Notes under the pieces: generated by a model
The model's database searches: none
Seen by the model: only the letters and a program-made list of their open reading frames with translations
Told to the model about the DNA's origin: nothing
Position numbers and translations under genes: made by a program
In this document: in pieces, positions 1-8,161 of the stretch
Position numbering within the stretch: the stretch's first letter is position 1
Layout: each line of letters opens with the position of its first letter
Origin: Acidimicrobiaceae bacterium UBA7830
GTDB taxonomy: Bacteria; Actinomycetota; Acidimicrobiia; Acidimicrobiales; Ilumatobacteraceae
Length of the DNA: 30,367 bases
NCBI GenBank assembly: GCA_002501485.1
Contig: DLTS01000061.1
Location: forward strand, 1-30,367
Direction of reading: 5' to 3'

Positions 1-551
1 ATGTCTCCCTTTGGCATTCCGGTCGTTCCACCGGTGTAGAGCAGCATCAGATGGTCGCCGCTTCGCCCCCACGGGCCCTTGACGTTGTCAGGTGACCCTG
101 ACGCCGCCACTGAATCGTAGTCAATCGCCCAATCCGGACATGGGTGTGACCCATCGTCGACCCAAAGCCACAATCGGATGTTTGACAATCGATGTTTGAT
201 CTCTTCGATCTGAGGGCAGAACGTTGCGTGAAAGACAACTGCGCAGACATCCGCGTTATCCCAGAGGTAGACGAGTTCGTCCGCTGCGTATCGATAGTTC
301 GTGTTGACGATGGCCATCCCAGCCTTAAACGAGGCGAGAACACTCTCGATGTAGTGCGGAGAGTTATACAGATATTGAGCGATCTTGTCTTGCTCGACGA
401 GGCCTGAGTCGAGAAGTTGCTGGGCAACGCCGTTCGCTCGGCGGTTCATTTCGCTCCACGAGATCGCAACGTCACCATGCGCAAGCGCAAGGCTCTCAGG
501 TAGAGCGTCGGCAATCTCTTCGAAAATGTCTGCGATATTCCAACCGTTCAC
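1..551 (-). CDS. Acyl-CoA synthetase (AMP-forming), N-terminal part; runs off the window
   Basis: Translating the minus strand gives an adenylate-forming enzyme N-terminus: WNIADIFEEIADALPES, then a MNRRANGVAQ segment, and at the window edge the phosphate-binding signature LLYTGGTTGMPKG (about positions 7-45). The family activates a carboxylic acid with ATP and transfers it to CoA; fatty acids are the likely substrate class, but the specificity region lies outside the window. The frame is open to an ATG at 653. I prefer GTG 551 because family members begin a few residues before the WN-ADLFE motif and because the 653 start would leave only 13 bp to the divergent gene at 667. No clear Shine-Dalgarno is seen at either start. 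The C-terminal two thirds is missing only because the window ends. Confidence 0.85.
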   Translation of the reverse strand, partial: MNGWNIADIFEEIADALPESLALAHGDVAISWSEMNRRANGVAQQLLDSGLVEQDKIAQYLYNSPHYIESVLASFKAGMAIVNTNYRYAADELVYLWDNADVCAVVFHATFCPQIEEIKHRLSNIRLWLWVDDGSHPCPDWAIDYDSVAASGSPDNVKGPWGRSGDHLMLLYTGGTTGMPKGD

Positions 552-666
552 TGTTGAGACCGTAGCGGTCGAGACATCGTCTGGAGAAGTGAAAGGCCAT
601 AGACCACGCCGAGCGTTGGGCGATGCCGGCACGTCCGAGTGGTGATCTCTCATCTACTCTCGTGAC

Positions 667-1812
667 GTGGAGTCCTCCTCGTACGCTGACTGGCTGACCG
701 AGCCTCTCTGCGTTGCGATTGAAAACGCAGCTCCAGTTGTTTCGGCAGGTGCGAACGAAGCTGATGCCGCAAGAGCACTACCGCCCTCGACCGTGGAAGC
801 GCTGAGTGGCGCTGGTCTGTTCACGATGCTGTTACCAGCAGATGTCGGTGGCACACCCCATCGGCCCGAGGCGGCGCTCGCTGCCTTGAGTTCGATCGCA
901 TTTCATGATGGTGCCGCCGGATGGTGTTCGATGATTTCAACATCAACCTGTCTTCTGGCAGGATTCCTCGATACCGAAGTTGCACGATCGACCTTCGGAA
1001 GCGCGACCGCGGTTGGCGGCGTCTTTGCTCCCAATGGAGTTGGAACACCCACCGATGACGGACTCACGGTGTCTGGCCGTTGGCAATGGGGCAGTGGACT
1101 TGCGCACTGTGACTGGGTGGTAGCCGGGGTCACCTTTGATGGTAGAAAACGCGTGACGGTCGTGGTCCCTCGTGGCGATGTCGAGGCGGTTGACACCTGG
1201 CAGACGGTGGGGATGCGAGGAACAGGCTCAGTTGACTTTGAGATGAACGACGTATTCGTTCCACCCGAACGGATGATTCCTCAACTTGGGGCGACGCCGA
1301 AATCATCTGATTCACGAGTGCTTCTGCCAAATTTCTCCATCTTGGGTGCTGGAGTTGCCGCTGTCGCCTTAGGGGTCGCAGAACGAGCCTGGTCAGAGAC
1401 AGTTCACCTGGCGAACGAGCGCGCACCCCAGTTTTCGCAACGCTTGCTCGCTGAGCAGTCATCGGTGCAGTCAGTGATCGCCCGCGCTCGAGCACGCCTT
1501 GACGCATGTGGAGGCCAGTTATTTCGCAGTGTTGAAGCTGCACATCGCATCGTCGAACAGGGGGAGAAGGTCCCCCTGGCGGCACGGGTGCAGATACGAG
1601 GTGCTGCAGCGCTCGTCGTCGAAGAGTCCGCTGCGATCGGCACCGAAATGTTTCGCCTTTCCGGCGGTGCTGCCGTATATGACACCAGCGTGTTGGGGAG
1701 GTGTCTACGGAATCTTTCGGTGATCCCGCAACACATCATGGTTGCCCCACGGCTCTTTGAGACGCTCGGCCGCCACCACCTCGGGCTCGATTTCGAGTCA
1801 TCAATGATCTAG
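667..1812 (+). CDS. Acyl-CoA dehydrogenase-fold flavin-dependent monooxygenase/dehydrogenase
   Basis: A 381-residue ACAD-superfamily protein. An N-terminal helical part is followed by FHDGAAGWCSMIST (about 85-98), the beta-domain motif VGMRGTGSVDFEMNDVFVPPERM (about 180-200, broken here only by reading) and a C-terminal GGAAVYDTSVLGRCLRN segment. This pattern matches the type-2 C-terminal branch (PF08028-like), which holds flavin hydroxylases such as HsaA and DszC, better than the classical acyl-CoA dehydrogenases. The substrate cannot be told. The start is GTG 667, because a stop lies upstream at 643 and the next in-frame start is far inside the fold. The nitroreductase gene begins 10 nt after the stop, so the two are probably co-transcribed, and that partner could supply reduced flavin (inference). 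Confidence 0.78.
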   Translation: MESSSYADWLTEPLCVAIENAAPVVSAGANEADAARALPPSTVEALSGAGLFTMLLPADVGGTPHRPEAALAALSSIAFHDGAAGWCSMISTSTCLLAGFLDTEVARSTFGSATAVGGVFAPNGVGTPTDDGLTVSGRWQWGSGLAHCDWVVAGVTFDGRKRVTVVVPRGDVEAVDTWQTVGMRGTGSVDFEMNDVFVPPERMIPQLGATPKSSDSRVLLPNFSILGAGVAAVALGVAERAWSETVHLANERAPQFSQRLLAEQSSVQSVIARARARLDACGGQLFRSVEAAHRIVEQGEKVPLAARVQIRGAAALVVEESAAIGTEMFRLSGGAAVYDTSVLGRCLRNLSVIPQHIMVAPRLFETLGRHHLGLDFESSMI

Positions 1813-1822
1813 GGAGTTCACA

Positions 1823-2476
1823 ATGGATGCAATGGACGCGATTCTCACGACTCGGGCGATGCGTCGATATTCAGACGCACCGGTTCCTGATGAACTGCTC
1901 ATGCAATGTCTCGAGGCCGCTCAGCAGGCTCCCTCGGGAGGGAACGTCCAGCCTCAGCAATACGTTGTGGTGAGATCTCCCGAAGTGCGACATGCGCTCG
2001 CTGACATTTACCGACAGGCGTTTGAGCGCTATGAGAAATGTTTGCCGGAGCCGGTCTTCCGCTCTGAGCACGATCGATTGACCTATGAACGCACACGAAA
2101 AGCGTCACAAGATCTCGCGCAGACAATTGGTGATGTTCCGGTTCATGTGCTGTTTTTGCAGCCGATCATCCCGTGGGGGTTTCACGATGAAGAGGGTGTC
2201 GTCGACATCGGACGCCTCGACGGCAGCGTCTATCCGGCGGTGCAGAACTTTTGTATCGCTGCGAGAAGCCTCGGGCTTGGAACAGCGTTCACCACTGTCA
2301 TCCGGGTGTATCAGGCTGAGGCACTTGAGGTCATAGGTGCTGACCTTGAGCGCTTTGAAATAGCGGCTCACATCCCGGTCGGTTACCCGACTGGCAACTT
2401 TGGTCGAGCGCCTCGCAAAGATGTTCGCCGCTCAATCCATCTTGATCGTTACGGAGAACGCCCAACGCTCGACTAA
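1823..2476 (+). CDS. Nitroreductase family protein
   Basis: A 217-residue FMN-dependent nitroreductase-fold protein, normal length for the family. The N-terminal signature TTRAMRRYSDAPVPDELL (about 9-26) followed by EAAQQAPSGGNVQPQ carries the usual phosphate- and flavin-contacting Arg/Ser/Asn residues; the C-terminal half has the AARSLGLGTAFTT and HIPVGYPTG segments. Such enzymes reduce nitro groups, quinones or flavins with NAD(P)H, and annotation cannot fix the substrate. Start ATG 1823 is preceded by AGGGAG at 1811-1816; ATG 1829 is a possible internal start. It sits 10 nt after the ACAD-fold gene and 20 nt before typA. Confidence 0.85.
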   Translation: MDAMDAILTTRAMRRYSDAPVPDELLMQCLEAAQQAPSGGNVQPQQYVVVRSPEVRHALADIYRQAFERYEKCLPEPVFRSEHDRLTYERTRKASQDLAQTIGDVPVHVLFLQPIIPWGFHDEEGVVDIGRLDGSVYPAVQNFCIAARSLGLGTAFTTVIRVYQAEALEVIGADLERFEIAAHIPVGYPTGNFGRAPRKDVRRSIHLDRYGERPTLD

Positions 2477-2496
2477 CTCGATAGCGTCCTCTCCTT

Positions 2497-4332
2497 GTGC
2501 CCCCCACATCGAGGAGAGAAGATCTCCGCAACATCGCAATCGTCGCCCACGTCGACCACGGCAAAACCACGCTTGTTGACTCGATGCTGCAGCAGTCGGG
2601 TGCGTTCCGAGTCAACGAGACCGTCGCAGAACGTGTCATGGATTCAATGGATCTCGAACGCGAAAAGGGAATCACAATCCTTGCAAAGAACACGTCGCTG
2701 GTGTGGAACGAGATCACGTTCAACATCGTCGACACCCCAGGACACGCCGATTTTGGCGGTGAGGTTGAACGTGCGCTCACCATGGTCGACGGCATCATCT
2801 TGCTCGTCGATGCCGCCGAGGGCCCGTTGCCTCAGACACGTTTCGTGTTGCGCAAAGCGCTTGCGCGTCACCTGCCGGTCATCCTCGTCATCAACAAAGT
2901 TGATCGACCTGATGCCCGAATCTCGGCAGTGGTCGACGAGGCTTATGAGTTGTTCCTCGACCTCGACGCTGACGCTGACCAACTCGACTTTCCGATCGTG
3001 TACTCCTCGGGTCGCTCGGGCTGGGCGTCGGTAGAGGAAAACACCACTGGCACCGATCTCACGCCACTGTTTGAGACGATCGTGAGCTCCGTTCCAGCCC
3101 CTGCCTTCACCAAGGGAGCACCACTGCAAGCGTGGGTCACGAACCTCGATGCGAGCCCCTATCTCGGGCGTCTCGCGCTGTGTCGAGTGATCGAAGGGGA
3201 AATTCGTCGTGGACAGCAGGTCGCGTGGTGTCGGGCTGACGGCACAACCGAACGCGCGAAAGTCGTCGAACTCTTCCTCACTCAGCACCTCGAGCGAGTC
3301 TCTGTCGAATCAGCATCGGCTGGCGACCTTGTTGCGGTGGCAGGTATTGACAACATCACCATTGGCGAAACCCTTGCCGACATTGAGCATCCAACACCTC
3401 TCCCAATCATCACCGTTGACGAACCTGCGTTGTCGATGACGATCGGAATTAACACCTCCCCGCTTGCCGGCGGAGATGGTAATCGGCTCACCGCTCGACT
3501 TGTGAAAAGTCGGCTTGAACAGGAGCTCATCGGAAACGTTTCGCTTCGGGTTCACCAAACCGACCGCCCAGACGCATGGGAAGTTCTTGCTCGTGGCGAA
3601 CTGCAACTCGCAGTGCTCATTGAAACGATGCGCCGAGAAGGTTTCGAACTCACTGTCGGTAAACCAGAGGTCGTCACTCGAATGATTGACGAGAAGCGAC
3701 ACGAACCGGTTGAGCGCGTCACTATTGACGTCCCAGAAGAACATCTCGGTACGGTCACTCAACTCCTCGCCGTGCGCCGTGGACGCATGGAAAACATGGC
3801 AAACCATGGCCTTGGCTGGGTGCGTCTTGAATATCTCGTTCCTGCGAGAGGTTTGATCGGCTTCAGGACAGAATTCTTGACCGAAACCCGTGGAACGGGG
3901 GTGATTAGCCACGTGTTTGAGGGTTACGAGCCGTGGGCGGGCGATATCAGGTCACGCGAACGGGGGTCGTTGGTGTCAGACCGAACCGGTCCTGCGACGA
4001 CATACGCAATGCTCAATCTTCAGGAGCGTTCCACGATGCTCATTCCGCCAGGGACAGAGGTCTATGAGGGAATGATCATCGGTGAGAATTCGCGTGCAGG
4101 AGATATGGAAGTGAATATCTGTCGCGAGAAGAAACTTACGAATATGCGAGCTTCCTCGGCAGACGAGACGGTCAAACTCACCCCTCACCGGCAGATGTCG
4201 CTCGAGCAAGCTCTTGAGTTCATTGCAAGTGACGAATGCGTGGAAGTAACTCCGGCGCATGTTCGCCTGCGGAAGGTCCACCTTGACCCGCAAGAGCGAA
4301 TTCGGCAGGCTCGTTCTCGGGCAACGTCCTAA
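2497..4332 (+). CDS. typA: Translational GTPase TypA/BipA
   Basis: A 611-residue ribosome-associated GTPase of the EF-G-like superfamily, involved in ribosome assembly and stress adaptation. GTPase motifs are intact: AHVDHGKT (17-24), REKGITI (55-61), DTPGH (79-83), NKVD (133-136). The EF-Tu-like domain 2 follows, then the EF-G III/V-like region and the TypA-specific C-terminal domain with GLGWVRLEYLVPARGLIGFR and NICREKKLTNMRAS. Length is typical (600-620). The start is GTG 2497; no good Shine-Dalgarno is visible before it. The gene lies 20 nt after the nitroreductase, and larE follows 31 nt after its stop. No odd substitutions are seen. Confidence 0.97.
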   Translation: MPPTSRREDLRNIAIVAHVDHGKTTLVDSMLQQSGAFRVNETVAERVMDSMDLEREKGITILAKNTSLVWNEITFNIVDTPGHADFGGEVERALTMVDGIILLVDAAEGPLPQTRFVLRKALARHLPVILVINKVDRPDARISAVVDEAYELFLDLDADADQLDFPIVYSSGRSGWASVEENTTGTDLTPLFETIVSSVPAPAFTKGAPLQAWVTNLDASPYLGRLALCRVIEGEIRRGQQVAWCRADGTTERAKVVELFLTQHLERVSVESASAGDLVAVAGIDNITIGETLADIEHPTPLPIITVDEPALSMTIGINTSPLAGGDGNRLTARLVKSRLEQELIGNVSLRVHQTDRPDAWEVLARGELQLAVLIETMRREGFELTVGKPEVVTRMIDEKRHEPVERVTIDVPEEHLGTVTQLLAVRRGRMENMANHGLGWVRLEYLVPARGLIGFRTEFLTETRGTGVISHVFEGYEPWAGDIRSRERGSLVSDRTGPATTYAMLNLQERSTMLIPPGTEVYEGMIIGENSRAGDMEVNICREKKLTNMRASSADETVKLTPHRQMSLEQALEFIASDECVEVTPAHVRLRKVHLDPQERIRQARSRATS

Positions 4333-4363
4333 ACGGTCGGTGCTGATCTGGCAGGATATTGAT

Positions 4364-5203
4364 GTGGGTCCTACTGCTGCGTCGACTGTGCTGAGCGCTG
4401 ATCTCTCCGACAAGTTGGCAGCCCTCCGTGAGGCCTTTCTAGAGATGCGGCATGTGGTTGTGGCGTTTAGTGGTGGAGCCGATTCTTCCCTCCTTGCATA
4501 CGTGGCAGCCTCTACCGATGGTGTGACTGCGACTGCGGTAACAGCGGTGTCACCATCACTTGCGGGCTCTGAATTTGATGATTGTTCGCGTCTCGCTGAG
4601 GCATGGGATCTTGACTGGGTCGCAGTGACAACCGAGGAGATGGAGCAGGCCGCATATCGGCGCAATGACATCGACCGGTGTTTTCATTGCAAGTCAGCCC
4701 TCATGGATGCTCTTCAGCCGTTTGTCGATACTGGGGCGACGGTGGTGTTGGGCGTCAACCTCGACGATCTTGATGACCACCGGCCGGGACAGCGGGCTGC
4801 ATCTGAAGCCGGAGCACGATTCCCCTTTGTTGAAGCAGGTCTGTCAAAGGTTGAGATTCGCGAACTGTCTCGGTTGTTCAACCTCGAAACATGGGATAAA
4901 CCAGCGGCCGCATGCCTTGCGAGCCGAATTCCCTTCGGTACCGAGGTGACCGTCGAAATTCTTTCGAAGGTGGAGCGGGCTGAACAGGTGCTGCACGACC
5001 TTGGTATCCGTTCGTGTCGTGTGCGGCATCATGGCGAAGTCGCTCGCATCGAAGTTGAGCAGGGTGACCTGCAGAGCGTCATCGATGCTCGAGACCTCAT
5101 TGAACAACGACTACTTGCGTTGGGATTCCGCTACGTGACAGTTGACCTTGGAGGGTTCCGTTCGGGGTCGTTAAATCCTCATGAGTCGACAACAACGTCC
5201 TGA
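4364..5203 (+). CDS. larE: LarE-type ATP-dependent sulfur transferase (nickel-pincer cofactor biosynthesis)
   Basis: A 279-residue PP-loop ATP pyrophosphatase. The P-loop SGGADSS is at 36-42, followed by RCFHCKSALMDAL (C106 and C109) and WDKPAAACLASRIPFG, whose Cys184 sits where the sacrificial Cys176 of Lactobacillus plantarum LarE lies. LarE inserts sulfur into pyridinium-3,5-biscarboxylate mononucleotide during synthesis of the LarA cofactor. Some homologues with three conserved cysteines carry a [4Fe-4S] cluster and use it catalytically; C106, C109 and C184 would suit that type, though I have not aligned them. The open frame reaches back into typA (4259). I choose GTG 4364 because AGGA (4353-4356) lies 7 nt upstream and the length then matches the family; GTG 4340 is an alternative. 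The 3' end overlaps the next gene by 23 nt. larB and larC are not in the window. Confidence 0.9.
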   Translation: MGPTAASTVLSADLSDKLAALREAFLEMRHVVVAFSGGADSSLLAYVAASTDGVTATAVTAVSPSLAGSEFDDCSRLAEAWDLDWVAVTTEEMEQAAYRRNDIDRCFHCKSALMDALQPFVDTGATVVLGVNLDDLDDHRPGQRAASEAGARFPFVEAGLSKVEIRELSRLFNLETWDKPAAACLASRIPFGTEVTVEILSKVERAEQVLHDLGIRSCRVRHHGEVARIEVEQGDLQSVIDARDLIEQRLLALGFRYVTVDLGGFRSGSLNPHESTTTS

Positions 5204-6188
5204 TTACGCCTCGTTTCGGGCGCGACTGAAACGACGTTCGATCAGTGTGAGCGCCCTGGTGGTGGTGTCGATCGTCGCAACGATAAGCGCGCCGATGTGG
5301 ATCGCTGTCGCCATTGCCATTGATGGTGTGCGGTTGCGGTGGCGGTTTCCTTTCGCTCGGCTGTTGCTGTTTGGATGGTATTGGTCAATCATCGAGTGTG
5401 CTGGAGTGGTCATTTCGCTCGGGTTGTGGATGTCAGGCCAATCAAGTAATCAAGTTCTGCACTATCGGTTGATGGGCTGGTGGGCTGGCAAATTGATGAC
5501 CGGTCTTCGTATTGCGATGCGTGCATCGATCGATGTTGACGACAGTGACGCGTTTGATGAGGGAAATGCGGTGGTGTTGTGTCGGCACGCGAGTCTCGCT
5601 GACTCGTTGGTCTCTGCCTGGGTGGTTTGTACCAGCCGAGGGCTGTCGCCTCGGTATGTGTTGAAGCGTGAATTGTTGTGGGATCCGTGCCTCGACATTG
5701 TGGGTTTGCGAGTACCCAACTATTTCGTTGATCGGGGTTCACAACAGTCAGCCAATGAACTCGCCGCAGTCACCAGACTTTCAGCCGACCTTGCTACTTC
5801 AGATGTTGCTGTCATCTTCCCCGAAGGGACACGTTCAAGTGATACGAAACGCAAGTGGGCAGTAGAGAAGATTCGTGATCAATCACCCGAGCGCCTCGCC
5901 GCCACCGAAGGCCTTCGGCATTTGATCCCAGTGCGCCCGAGTGGCACGCTCGCATTGCTTGACGGAGCTCCTGACGCTGACCTTGTGATTGCGTGGCATA
6001 CCGGTTTCGATGGACTGTCGACATTCGGCGGGGTTATTACGGCACTTGGGCGCAGCGATGTGCAGATCGCATTTCGGGCACGGCGGCTGCAACGGTCGTC
6101 ACTTCCCGATGTCAATGTCAAATGGCTCGATGACATTTGGGCAAAGATGGATAGTGAAGTTGACGAACAACTAAGGAAGACACCATGA
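5181..6188 (+). CDS. Membrane-anchored lysophospholipid acyltransferase family protein (PlsC-like)
   Basis: A 335-residue protein with two hydrophobic N-terminal segments (about 21-48 and 58-86) and an acyltransferase domain. The HX4D catalytic motif is HASLAD (His136, Asp141), and the glycerophosphate-binding motif is FPEGTRS (213-219). The family transfers an acyl chain from acyl-CoA or acyl-ACP to a lysophospholipid such as 1-acylglycerol-3-phosphate, on the inner membrane face. The N-terminal membrane region is longer than in minimal PlsC. ATG 5181 overlaps larE by 23 nt and its stop overlaps the next start by 4 nt, so the genes are translationally coupled. The Shine-Dalgarno before 5181 is weak, so a start slightly downstream cannot be excluded. 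Confidence 0.85.
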   Translation: MSRQQRPDYASFRARLKRRSISVSALVVVSIVATISAPMWIAVAIAIDGVRLRWRFPFARLLLFGWYWSIIECAGVVISLGLWMSGQSSNQVLHYRLMGWWAGKLMTGLRIAMRASIDVDDSDAFDEGNAVVLCRHASLADSLVSAWVVCTSRGLSPRYVLKRELLWDPCLDIVGLRVPNYFVDRGSQQSANELAAVTRLSADLATSDVAVIFPEGTRSSDTKRKWAVEKIRDQSPERLAATEGLRHLIPVRPSGTLALLDGAPDADLVIAWHTGFDGLSTFGGVITALGRSDVQIAFRARRLQRSSLPDVNVKWLDDIWAKMDSEVDEQLRKTP

Positions 6189-6952
6189 ACGAACTGTTAC
6201 TGGCAGCGCTGACAATCGCAATCTTGATGGTTGCGACGTGGCTGATCAGCGTCGCAATCAAGGATGCATCAATTGTCGACATTTCTTGGGGCCTCGGCTT
6301 CGCGACCGTGGCGACGGTCTTGTGGATCGCAGATGATGCGAAATCAAATCTCGACACGCTGTTATGGCTCATGACGTTGTTGTGGGGTCTCCGCCTTTGT
6401 CTGTACCTCGCTCGAAGAAATCTTGGGCATGGCGAGGATTACCGCTATGTCGCAATGAGGAAACGCTGGGGCCCGGCGTTTCCCCTCATCAGTTTCTTGA
6501 CGGTGTACACGCTTCAGGGGACGTTGATGTGGGTCGTGTCGCTCCCTGTCCAATTGTCGCATCGTGCCGAGGGCTCAATTGGGGTGCTTGCAGTGATCGG
6601 GGCCGTGCTGTGGGTCGTCGGCCTGTACTTCGAAGTCGTCGGTGACATCCAACTCTCTAGATTTAAGGCAGACCCAGCGAATCAAGGAAAAGTCCTTGAT
6701 ACAGGTTTGTGGCGATACACGCGACATCCCAACTACTTCGGTGATGCATGTGTGTGGTGGGGAATTGCGATCGTCGCATGCTCGGTCAGTGTTGGCGTGT
6801 GGGGGCTCATCGGTGCCGCGGTCATGAATGTTTTATTGCTGAAAGTGTCGGGCGTTGCCCTTCTCGAGCGTTCGCTCGTGCGCCGTAAGCCCGAGTATCA
6901 GGCGTATATCGATCACACGAGCGCATTTATTCCTCGGCCTCCCAAGTCGTAG
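6185..6952 (+). CDS. DUF1295 multi-pass membrane protein
   Basis: A 255-residue integral membrane protein with about six hydrophobic segments. The C-terminal signature RYTRHPNYFGD (177-187), followed by two more helices and EYQAYIDHTSAFIP, identifies DUF1295, a relative of steroid 5-alpha-reductase C-terminal domains and isoprenylcysteine methyltransferases. No reaction has been assigned to the family with certainty; reduction or modification of a lipid is plausible. ATG 6185 overlaps the acyltransferase stop (ATGA) and has AAGGA at 6173-6177. It appears to end the rightward run that starts at 667. Confidence 0.88.
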   Translation: MNELLLAALTIAILMVATWLISVAIKDASIVDISWGLGFATVATVLWIADDAKSNLDTLLWLMTLLWGLRLCLYLARRNLGHGEDYRYVAMRKRWGPAFPLISFLTVYTLQGTLMWVVSLPVQLSHRAEGSIGVLAVIGAVLWVVGLYFEVVGDIQLSRFKADPANQGKVLDTGLWRYTRHPNYFGDACVWWGIAIVACSVSVGVWGLIGAAVMNVLLLKVSGVALLERSLVRRKPEYQAYIDHTSAFIPRPPKS

Positions 6953-7030
6953 CTGAGTCGACCGATTACGACGGCGGTAGCGACCGTCCAATTGTGATAT
7001 CGCACCCGCAACGACGTAGCGTCATCAATT

Positions 7031-8077
7031 ATGAAGCTTTCGATGATGATCAACTACTCAGGTGACTTCCATGCCGACGTGCAGAAGGTGTGTGACCTCG
7101 AAAACGCTGGGCTTGACCTCGTTTGGGTGCCGGAGGCATACAGCTTTGATGCGGTGAGCCAACTCGGCTACCTCGCAGCAAAGACATCAAAGATTGAAAT
7201 CGGCACCGGAATTATCAACGTCTATTCACGAACTGCAACATGCGTTGCGCAAACTGCAGCCGGCCTCGATTTCGTCAGCGGCGGCCGTTTCATCCTTGGC
7301 CTTGGCGCCTCAGGCCCACAGGTCATCGAGGGCTTCCACGGAGTGCCATACGAGAAACCGATGGCACGCATCCGTGACTACATCAACGTCTGTCGCATGA
7401 CATGGAAACGTGAACCACTGGTCTACGACGGTCCAACCGTTCAGGTGCCGCTACCCGAGGGGCAAGGAACCGGGCTCGGAAAGCCGCTAAAGATCATCAA
7501 CCATCCGGTCCGTAATGACATCCCGATCTTCTGGGCGTCGCTCATGGGCCTCTCGGTGACAGCGACCGCTCAATATGCCGACGGATGGCTTCCCATCTTC
7601 TTCGACCCTGAAAAGTTTCACCAGGTCTGGGGAGACGAACTGAAAGCAGGAACCGCTAAGCGTGACGCCGATCGCGGTCAACTTCAGATCTCAGCGGGGG
7701 GAATGGTCGCAATTGGCGACGAGTTCGTCGGTGAAAAGAAGCAGCAGATCCTCGATATGGCTCGACCCAACATTGCGCTGTACGTCGGCGGAATGGGCGC
7801 CCGGGACAAGAACTTCTACAACACGATCTGTCAAAAATACGGATACGTCGATGAGGCAATTGAGATTCAAGACCGCTATCTCTCAGGCGACAAGACAGGT
7901 GCGGCTGGGGCGGTACCGGCAGAGATGCTCGAAAAGACAAACCTTGTTGGCCCAGCTGGTGAGATCAAAGAACGGTTGGCGGCCTTCAAAGAAGCCGGAG
8001 TGACCCACCTTTCGGTGTCGCCGGTTGGGGGCGACGCCGTCTCAACCGTGGAAAAACTTCGCGAAATCATCGACTGA
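7031..8077 (+). CDS. LLM-class F420-dependent oxidoreductase (Rv3520c-like)
   Basis: A 348-residue bacterial-luciferase-like TIM barrel. It begins MKLSMMINYSG and has LVWVPEAYSFDAV, IEIGTGIINVYSRT (the beta3/4 region), FVSGGRFILGLGASGPQV and DGWLPIFF, the pattern of the actinobacterial F420-dependent family typified by Rv3520c (347 residues). Members use coenzyme F420H2 or F420; the substrate is unknown. The gene stands alone: 78 bp separate it from the DUF1295 gene and the next gene converges. A TAGCGT box at 7017-7022 lies 8 nt before ATG 7031, compatible with a leaderless or very short-leader transcript; no Shine-Dalgarno is visible. Confidence 0.88.
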   Translation: MKLSMMINYSGDFHADVQKVCDLENAGLDLVWVPEAYSFDAVSQLGYLAAKTSKIEIGTGIINVYSRTATCVAQTAAGLDFVSGGRFILGLGASGPQVIEGFHGVPYEKPMARIRDYINVCRMTWKREPLVYDGPTVQVPLPEGQGTGLGKPLKIINHPVRNDIPIFWASLMGLSVTATAQYADGWLPIFFDPEKFHQVWGDELKAGTAKRDADRGQLQISAGGMVAIGDEFVGEKKQQILDMARPNIALYVGGMGARDKNFYNTICQKYGYVDEAIEIQDRYLSGDKTGAAGAVPAEMLEKTNLVGPAGEIKERLAAFKEAGVTHLSVSPVGGDAVSTVEKLREIID

Positions 8078-8161
8078 GTCTCAAAAAGAGCGCACACGTG
8101 AATCGCGGTTACTGACGCAGCCGCGCACGCTGTTCAGAAAGGCAACGAGAGGAACGATCTC

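Noticed and set aside
2644..3288. Long open frame (214 codons) antisense to typA
   Set aside because: typA is certain on the other strand; the frame has no recognisable family features and follows from the codon bias of the real gene.
8078..8161. Imperfect CGCGG/CCGCG hairpin between the convergent genes, possible terminator
   Set aside because: Short, interrupted stem and no T-tract on either strand.
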